Below the pieces are notes generated by a model. It made no database searches. It had not been told where the DNA came from and saw only the letters and a program-made list of their open reading frames with translations. DNA of 64,000 nucleotides, taken from assembly GCF_017744155.1 (NCBI RefSeq), contig NZ_JAGHQT010000008.1:83172-147171 (forward strand), given 5' to 3'. Positions 58,848 to 64,000 of the stretch are shown in pieces. The position numbers and the translations under genes are program-made. Positions within the stretch are counted from its first letter, which is position 1, and each line of letters opens with the position of its first letter. This DNA is from Endozoicomonas sp. G2_1 (GTDB lineage: Bacteria > Pseudomonadota > Gammaproteobacteria > Enterobacterales > Alteromonadaceae).

Positions 58848-59540
58848 CTACTTGCTCTTGCGGTTGTTGCGCTTCTTAGGCTTAGCTGGTGCTTCAACCT
58901 GTGCAGGCATACCACCGATAACTTCGCCTTTGAAGATCCACACTTTGATACCGATAGTACCGTAAGTAGTTTCACCACGTGCAGTTGCGTAATCGATATC
59001 AGCACGTAAAGTGTGAAGTGGTACACGACCTTCACGATACCACTCTGAACGAGCGATGTCGGCGCCGCCTAAACGACCACTAACTTCAACTTTGATACCT
59101 TTAGCACCTAAACGCATAGCGTTTTGTACGGCACGCTTCATAGCACGACGGAACATAACACGACGTTCTAATTGGCTAGCAATGCTGTCAGCAACTAATT
59201 GAGCATCCATTTCTGGCTTGCGTACTTCAGCAATGTTGATTTGCGCAGGTACACCAGCAATTTTAGATACTTTTAAACGTAACTTTTCTACGTCTTCGCC
59301 TTTCTTACCGATAACAACACCAGGACGAGCTGTGTGAATAGTTACACGGATTGATTTAGCTGGACGCTCGATCACGATTTTTGATAATGAAGCACGCTTC
59401 AATTGCTCAGACAAGTATGCACGAACCAAGTGGTCACCGTGTAAGTTGTTAGCAAAATCTTTTGTGCTTGCGAACCATGTAGACGCGTAAGGTTTAGTGA
59501 TACCTAAGCGAATACCGGTAGGATGTACTTTTTGACCCAT
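58848..59540 (-). CDS. rpsC: 30S ribosomal protein S3
   Basis: The 230-residue protein starts [20 protein letters not shown], with a KH domain ([15 protein letters not shown]) and the S3 C-terminal domain ([20 protein letters not shown]). A basic tail follows ([11 protein letters not shown]). Confidence 0.98.
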   Translation of the reverse strand: MGQKVHPTGIRLGITKPYASTWFASTKDFANNLHGDHLVRAYLSEQLKRASLSKIVIERPAKSIRVTIHTARPGVVIGKKGEDVEKLRLKVSKIAGVPAQINIAEVRKPEMDAQLVADSIASQLERRVMFRRAMKRAVQNAMRLGAKGIKVEVSGRLGGADIARSEWYREGRVPLHTLRADIDYATARGETTYGTIGIKVWIFKGEVIGGMPAQVEAPAKPKKRNNRKSK

Positions 59541-59551
59541 ACTAATATCTC

Positions 59552-59884
59552 CTAGCTATCAGCAACAACCACAGTAATGTGGCTAGTGCGCTTAATAATG
59601 CGATCGGCACGGCCTTTCGCACGAGGTCTAATACGCTTCATTGTTGGACCATCGTCAACCATGATGGTTTTAACGAATAGTTCATCAATGTCTGCACCTT
59701 CATTGTGCTCTGCGTTAGCAATTGCTGAGTTAAGTACTTTCTTAACTAAAACAGCAGCTTGTTTGTTGCTGTAAGTTAATACTTCTAAAGCTTTCTCAAC
59801 GTGTAAGCCGCGGATTTGATCCACAACTAAACGCGCTTTTTGAGCAGAACCACGGGCAAATTTATGTTTAGCTACAGCTTCCAT
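59552..59884 (-). CDS. rplV: 50S ribosomal protein L22
   Basis: The 110-residue protein has [16 protein letters not shown] and [20 protein letters not shown], whose hairpin lines the exit tunnel. Length equals E. coli. Confidence 0.98.
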   Translation of the reverse strand: MEAVAKHKFARGSAQKARLVVDQIRGLHVEKALEVLTYSNKQAAVLVKKVLNSAIANAEHNEGADIDELFVKTIMVDDGPTMKRIRPRAKGRADRIIKRTSHITVVVADS

Positions 59885-59895
59885 TTAACTTCCCC

Positions 59896-60189
<294 letters not shown>

Positions 60190-60205
60190 TTAATAACTAG
60201 TACTA

Positions 60206-61030
60206 TTATTTAGTACGACGACGTACGATGAACTTATCAGTACGCTTGTTCTTACGAGTCTTGTAACCCTTAGTAGGTACACCCCAAGGTGATACTGGGT
60301 GACGACCACCTGAAGTACGACCTTCACCACCACCGTGCGGGTGATCAACTGGGTTCATCGCCACACCACGAACGGTAGGACGAACACCGCGCCAGCGGCT
60401 AGCACCAGCTTTACCAAGAGAACGTAACATGTGTTCAGCGTTGCCGATTTCACCTAAAGTTGCGCGACACTCAGCTTCAACTTTACGCATTTCGCCTGAG
60501 CGAAGACGCAAAGTAACGTAAGCACCGTCTTTAGCAACTAATTGTGCGTAAGTACCAGCAGCACGTGCAATTTGAGCACCTTTACCAGGCTTAAGCTCGA
60601 TTGCGTGAATAACGCTACCTAAAGGCATGTTGCGAAGTGGTAAAGTGTTACCAGTTTTGATTGGCGCATCAGCACCAGACTGGATTGCATCACCAGCTTT
60701 TAAGCCTTTTGGTGCTAAGATGTAACGACGCTCGCCATCTGCATATAATACTAACGCGATGTTAGCACTGCGGTTTGGATCGTACTCTAAACGCTCAACT
60801 TTAGCCGGGATACCGTCCTTTGTGCGTTTGAAGTCGATTAAACGGTAGTGATGTTTGTGACCACCACCAACGTGACGAACAGTGATACGACCAGTGTTGT
60901 TACGACCACCAGACTTAGAGTTTTTCTCTAAAAGTGGTGCGTATGGCTTACCCTTGTGTAGTTCCGGGTTAACCACTTTAACAACGTGGCGACGACCCGG
61001 AGAAGTAGGTTTACATTTTACAATAGCCAT
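60206..61030 (-). CDS. rplB: 50S ribosomal protein L2
   Basis: The 274-residue protein has [40 protein letters not shown] (with the conserved His near the catalytic centre) and a basic tail. Normal length. Confidence 0.98.
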   Translation of the reverse strand: MAIVKCKPTSPGRRHVVKVVNPELHKGKPYAPLLEKNSKSGGRNNTGRITVRHVGGGHKHHYRLIDFKRTKDGIPAKVERLEYDPNRSANIALVLYADGERRYILAPKGLKAGDAIQSGADAPIKTGNTLPLRNMPLGSVIHAIELKPGKGAQIARAAGTYAQLVAKDGAYVTLRLRSGEMRKVEAECRATLGEIGNAEHMLRSLGKAGASRWRGVRPTVRGVAMNPVDHPHGGGEGRTSGGRHPVSPWGVPTKGYKTRKNKRTDKFIVRRRTK

Positions 61031-61041
61031 TATGCCTTCTC

Positions 61042-61344
61042 CTATGCTTCAGCGCCAACGAAGTCGATGTCACTACCTTCAGCAAGAGTAACATAAGCTT
61101 TTTTCCAGTCGCTACGACGACCGAAACGAGCGCCAGTGCGCTTAGCTTTACCCTTGACATTTAAAGTGCGAACACCTTCAACTTTAACTTCGAAAAGTTT
61201 TTCAACAGCAGCTTTGATTTCTGCTTTAGTAGCAGTAGTTGCAACTTTGAAAACAACCGTGTTGTTTGCTTCAGCAGCAACAGTAGCTTTCTCAGAAATG
61301 TTTGGTGCCAAAAGCACTTTTAACAAACGTTCTTCGCTTATCAT
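61042..61344 (-). CDS. rplW: 50S ribosomal protein L23
   Basis: The 100-residue protein ([40 protein letters not shown]) sits at the tunnel exit and docks trigger factor and SRP. Its start overlaps the end of rplD by four bases. Confidence 0.98.
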   Translation of the reverse strand: MISEERLLKVLLAPNISEKATVAAEANNTVVFKVATTATKAEIKAAVEKLFEVKVEGVRTLNVKGKAKRTGARFGRRSDWKKAYVTLAEGSDIDFVGAEA

Positions 61345-61946
61345 GCTAACATCTCCTCAACTTGCTTAACTGCATCAGCAGTCATTAATACTTTTTCGAA
61401 ACCAACTAAAGAAACTGGGTCGATGCCTTGAACGTCGCGAACGTCAACTTTGTACAAGTTGCGTGAAGACAAGAACAAGTTCTCATCAACTTCAGCAGTC
61501 ACGATTAACACATCTTTAAGTTCTAAGTCTTTTAACTTAGCAACTAATTCTTTAGTTTTTGGTGATTCAACAGCAAAGTCGTTAACCACAACTAAACGCT
61601 CTTGGCGAACTAGTTCAGATAAAATGCTTTGGATTGCACCACGGTACATTTTACGGTTAACTTTTTGGCTGTGATCTTGTGGTTTAGCAGCGAATGTTAC
61701 GCCACCAGTGCGCCAGATTGGGCTACGAGTAGTACCAGCACGAGCACGACCAGTACCCTTTTGACGCCATGGCTTCTTACCACCACCGCTAACTTCAGAG
61801 CGAGTCTTTTGAGCACGAGTACCTTGACGAGCACCTGCTGCGTAAGCAACAACTACTTGGTGTACTAACGCTTCGTTAAACTCACGACCGAAAGTTGTTT
61901 CTGAAACTTCAAGAGCGCCTGACGCGTCTTTTAATGTTAATTCCAT
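61341..61946 (-). CDS. rplD: 50S ribosomal protein L4
   Basis: The 201-residue protein (E. coli length) has [20 protein letters not shown] and the tunnel loop [19 protein letters not shown]4 also represses the S10 operon through the leader RNA in E. coli. The ATG at 61946 is preferred over a TTG one codon upstream. Confidence 0.98.
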   Translation of the reverse strand: MELTLKDASGALEVSETTFGREFNEALVHQVVVAYAAGARQGTRAQKTRSEVSGGGKKPWRQKGTGRARAGTTRSPIWRTGGVTFAAKPQDHSQKVNRKMYRGAIQSILSELVRQERLVVVNDFAVESPKTKELVAKLKDLELKDVLIVTAEVDENLFLSSRNLYKVDVRDVQGIDPVSLVGFEKVLMTADAVKQVEEMLA

Positions 61947-61964
61947 CAAAATTCTCCTCAGACG

Positions 61965-62603
61965 TTAAGCTTTAACAGCTGGTTTAACGATAACGTTGCT
62001 GTTTACTGCGCCTGGAACTGCACCTTTAATAAGAAGCAAGTTACGCTCAGCATCAACACGTACGATTTCAAGGTTCTGCGTAGTTACCTTAGCAGCACCC
62101 ATGTGACCAGACATTTTTTTGCCTTTGAATACGCGACCTGGTGTTTGACATTGGCCGATTGAACCGTTTGAACGGTGCGACAATGAGTTACCATGTGACA
62201 TATCTTGAGTACGGAAATTCCAACGCTTGATACCGCCTTGGAAACCTTTACCCTTTGAAGTGCCAGTCACGTCTACTAATTTAGTTTCGTTGAAAAGCTC
62301 AACACTAATTTCGCTACCAGCGGCTAAGTCTGCGCCTTCACCGTCATTTAAACGGAATTCCCACAAACCACGACCTGCTTCGATACCAGCTTTTGCATAG
62401 TGACCAGCAGTTGGCTTGTTAACGCGGTTAGCTTTTTTGCTACCAGTAGTTACTTGAATCGCTGAGTAGCCATCGTTGTCTACAGTTTTAACCTGAGCAA
62501 CGCGGTTGGCTTCAACTTCTAGGACTGTAACAGGAGTAGAAACACCATCTTCAGAGAAGATGCGAGTCATACCAACTTTACGTCCGACTAGACCTATAGT
62601 CAT
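61965..62603 (-). CDS. rplC: 50S ribosomal protein L3
   Basis: The 212-residue protein has [36 protein letters not shown] and [20 protein letters not shown]. The Gln in the latter is the site methylated by PrmB in E. coli. Confidence 0.98.
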   Translation of the reverse strand: MTIGLVGRKVGMTRIFSEDGVSTPVTVLEVEANRVAQVKTVDNDGYSAIQVTTGSKKANRVNKPTAGHYAKAGIEAGRGLWEFRLNDGEGADLAAGSEISVELFNETKLVDVTGTSKGKGFQGGIKRWNFRTQDMSHGNSLSHRSNGSIGQCQTPGRVFKGKKMSGHMGAAKVTTQNLEIVRVDAERNLLLIKGAVPGAVNSNVIVKPAVKA

Positions 62604-62618
62604 GTCAAAAACCCCCTA

Positions 62619-63109
<491 letters not shown>

Positions 63110-63115
63110 AGGCGT

Positions 63116-63143
63116 ATTATACGTGTGTTGATAAATTATGCAA
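63116..63143 (-). promoter_or_regulatory. S10 operon promoter
   Basis: On the minus strand TTGCAT (plus 63138-63143), 16 bp, then a perfect TATAAT (plus 63116-63121). Start expected near 63109. Confidence 0.8.
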
Positions 63144-63208
63144 GTAGTAAAGGAGAAATAATCATACTGCCGATAACATTGCTCAAATAGATCTTAGCAT
63201 CGGCCCTA

Positions 63209-63664
63209 CTAAACCCTTTTGGCGGGACGAGTTAATACGATGCGGTGCTCTTGTGGTCGGTAATAGTCTTCAACATATTTCTCACTAGTAAAGCCTAACT
63301 TGCGGTACAGCGCGATCGCATTAGTGTTATTTGGATCAACCGTTAAAAAGGCGCTTGTACTCAGTTGGTCAAAATCATGGTTAAGGGTACTCATTAGCTT
63401 ACGGCCTAAACCTTTACCCCGTGCTTGTTTTGCAACAAAAACCTTATGCAAGCAATAAGTATTGTTAATACTAGGGAACGCTATAGCAACGCCGAAAATT
63501 TGCTGGCCCTCTTTTGCACAAACAACTAATGCGTGTTCAACCCACAAACGCCAAGCGTGCTCTCCGTCAGGTATAAATTCACTGTTATCATTATCTAACC
63601 ATGCAATGCGGTCAAGCTCTGCAATTTGCAAGAAATCTGAGATTTGTGCTTTTGTAATTACCAT
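63209..63664 (-). CDS. GNAT family N-acetyltransferase
   Basis: The 151-residue protein from the ATG at 63664 (AGG about nine bases upstream) has the acetyl-CoA loop VFVAKQARGKGLGRKLM and the family ending FLTVDPNNTNAIALYRKLGF. The substrate is unknown. It lies between tuf and the S10 operon. A longer upstream reading would cross the tuf terminator. Confidence 0.85.
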   Translation of the reverse strand: MVITKAQISDFLQIAELDRIAWLDNDNSEFIPDGEHAWRLWVEHALVVCAKEGQQIFGVAIAFPSINNTYCLHKVFVAKQARGKGLGRKLMSTLNHDFDQLSTSAFLTVDPNNTNAIALYRKLGFTSEKYVEDYYRPQEHRIVLTRPAKRV

Positions 63665-63692
63665 CGCTTTAACCTGTAAAACATCTATGCTT

Positions 63693-63725
63693 TTAAACAA
63701 AAAGAGCAGCCATTGGCTGCTCTTT
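63693..63725 (-). terminator. tuf operon terminator
   Basis: AAAGAGCAGCC pairs with GGCTGCTCTTT around a 3-nt loop. On the minus strand it continues as TTGTTTAAAA, so it ends leftward transcripts from tuf. Confidence 0.8.
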
Positions 63726-63875
63726 AAATTTATTAGATGGTTTGTTTCACCATAACTATTAACTCTTTTATCGCTTGATAACCAAAGGGTTAACAAGGCG
63801 GGAAAACGGAGCATACAAGTGTATGTGAGTTTTCCCAACGCAGTTAACGCAAGGTTAGCTGCTAGAAAAGGTTAA

Positions 63876-64000
63876 TTAGTCGATGATTTTAGAAACAACA
63901 CCAGCACCTACCGTGCGACCACCTTCACGAATCGCGAAGCGTAAACCTTCGTCCATCGCGATTGGGTTGATTAGCTCAACAACAAACTTCAAGTTGTCGC
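63876..64000 (-). CDS. tuf: Elongation factor Tu (C-terminal fragment, 5' part off window)
   Basis: The last 41 codons are visible: [40 protein letters not shown], stop. This is the EF-Tu domain III ending. EF-Tu delivers aminoacyl-tRNA to the ribosome. Its position upstream of the S10 operon is normal, except for the GNAT gene in between. Confidence 0.97.
   Translation of the reverse strand, partial: DNLKFVVELINPIAMDEGLRFAIREGGRTVGAGVVSKIID

Noticed and set aside
63665..63838. N-terminal extension of the GNAT protein
   Set aside because: It would be translated through the tuf terminator stem, and the GNAT fold begins at the ATG at 63664.

Overview
The window looks like chromosomal DNA of a marine gammaproteobacterium of the order Alteromonadales, probably Colwelliaceae (Colwellia or Thalassotalea type). 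This is inferred from AT-rich intergenic DNA, E. coli-like housekeeping proteins (RraA, GrxA, SpeD, Fpr, PrkB, ribosomal proteins) and gene pairings known from Shewanella, Colwellia and Vibrio relatives. I saw no tRNA, rRNA, insertion sequence, phage gene or CRISPR array. Almost all the DNA is coding.

Layout. 1-3.6 kb: the 5' part of a membrane GGDEF protein (it runs off the left edge), rraA, and a GGDEF-EAL protein with degenerate active sites. 3.7-9.1 kb: a histidine utilisation cluster, hutI divergent from hutC-hutU-hutH, with two HutC-type operators between them. 9.3-12.9 kb: a membrane-tethered XRE regulator, a small membrane protein, and an nfeD-SPFH-SPFH operon. 13-21.9 kb: grxA, small membrane and SDR proteins, an acyltransferase-thioesterase fusion, a frameshifted spermidine-synthase-like gene, a class I-type HMG-CoA reductase, dtd, pip, yihY, and a TM2-like/DUF2959 pair. 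21.9-28 kb: a 53-residue gene, an intergenic repeat element, a large TolB-propeller amidohydrolase, ubiX and mpl. 28.1-32 kb: MOSC, ferredoxin and pxpABC (5-oxoproline use). 32-32.6 kb: a gene-poor stretch with two orphan leftward terminators. 32.6-40.2 kb: pabA, an HDOD protein, a membrane protein, argD/astC, astA, astD and a DUF1338 gene (arginine turnover). 40.2-46.7 kb: a SelW-like protein, two unknowns, OsmC/YhfA, speD, a putative metallopeptidase, prkB and a PEP-CTERM protein. 46.7-63 kb: the alpha, spc and S10 ribosomal operons, all leftward. A 2.7 kb insert (fpr, a CNNM-CBS gene, a DUF4288 gene) lies exactly at the S10/spc boundary. 63.2-64 kb: a GNAT gene and the 3' end of tuf.

How the genes work together. 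The catabolic clusters convert amino-acid-derived compounds (histidine, arginine, 5-oxoproline) to glutamate. hutG/hutF and astB/astE are not in the window. The ribosomal block keeps recognisable autoregulatory leaders: an S4-type alpha leader nearly identical in plan to that of E. coli, and a roughly 180-nt S10 leader behind a TATAAT promoter.

The most unusual items are the orphan-terminator region near 32 kb (candidate small RNAs), the insert inside the ribosomal cluster, the secreted HExxH protein translationally overlapped with prkB, the thrombospondin-C-like PEP-CTERM protein, the HMG-CoA reductase, and the frameshifted synthase-like gene. I found no clear undescribed multi-gene system.
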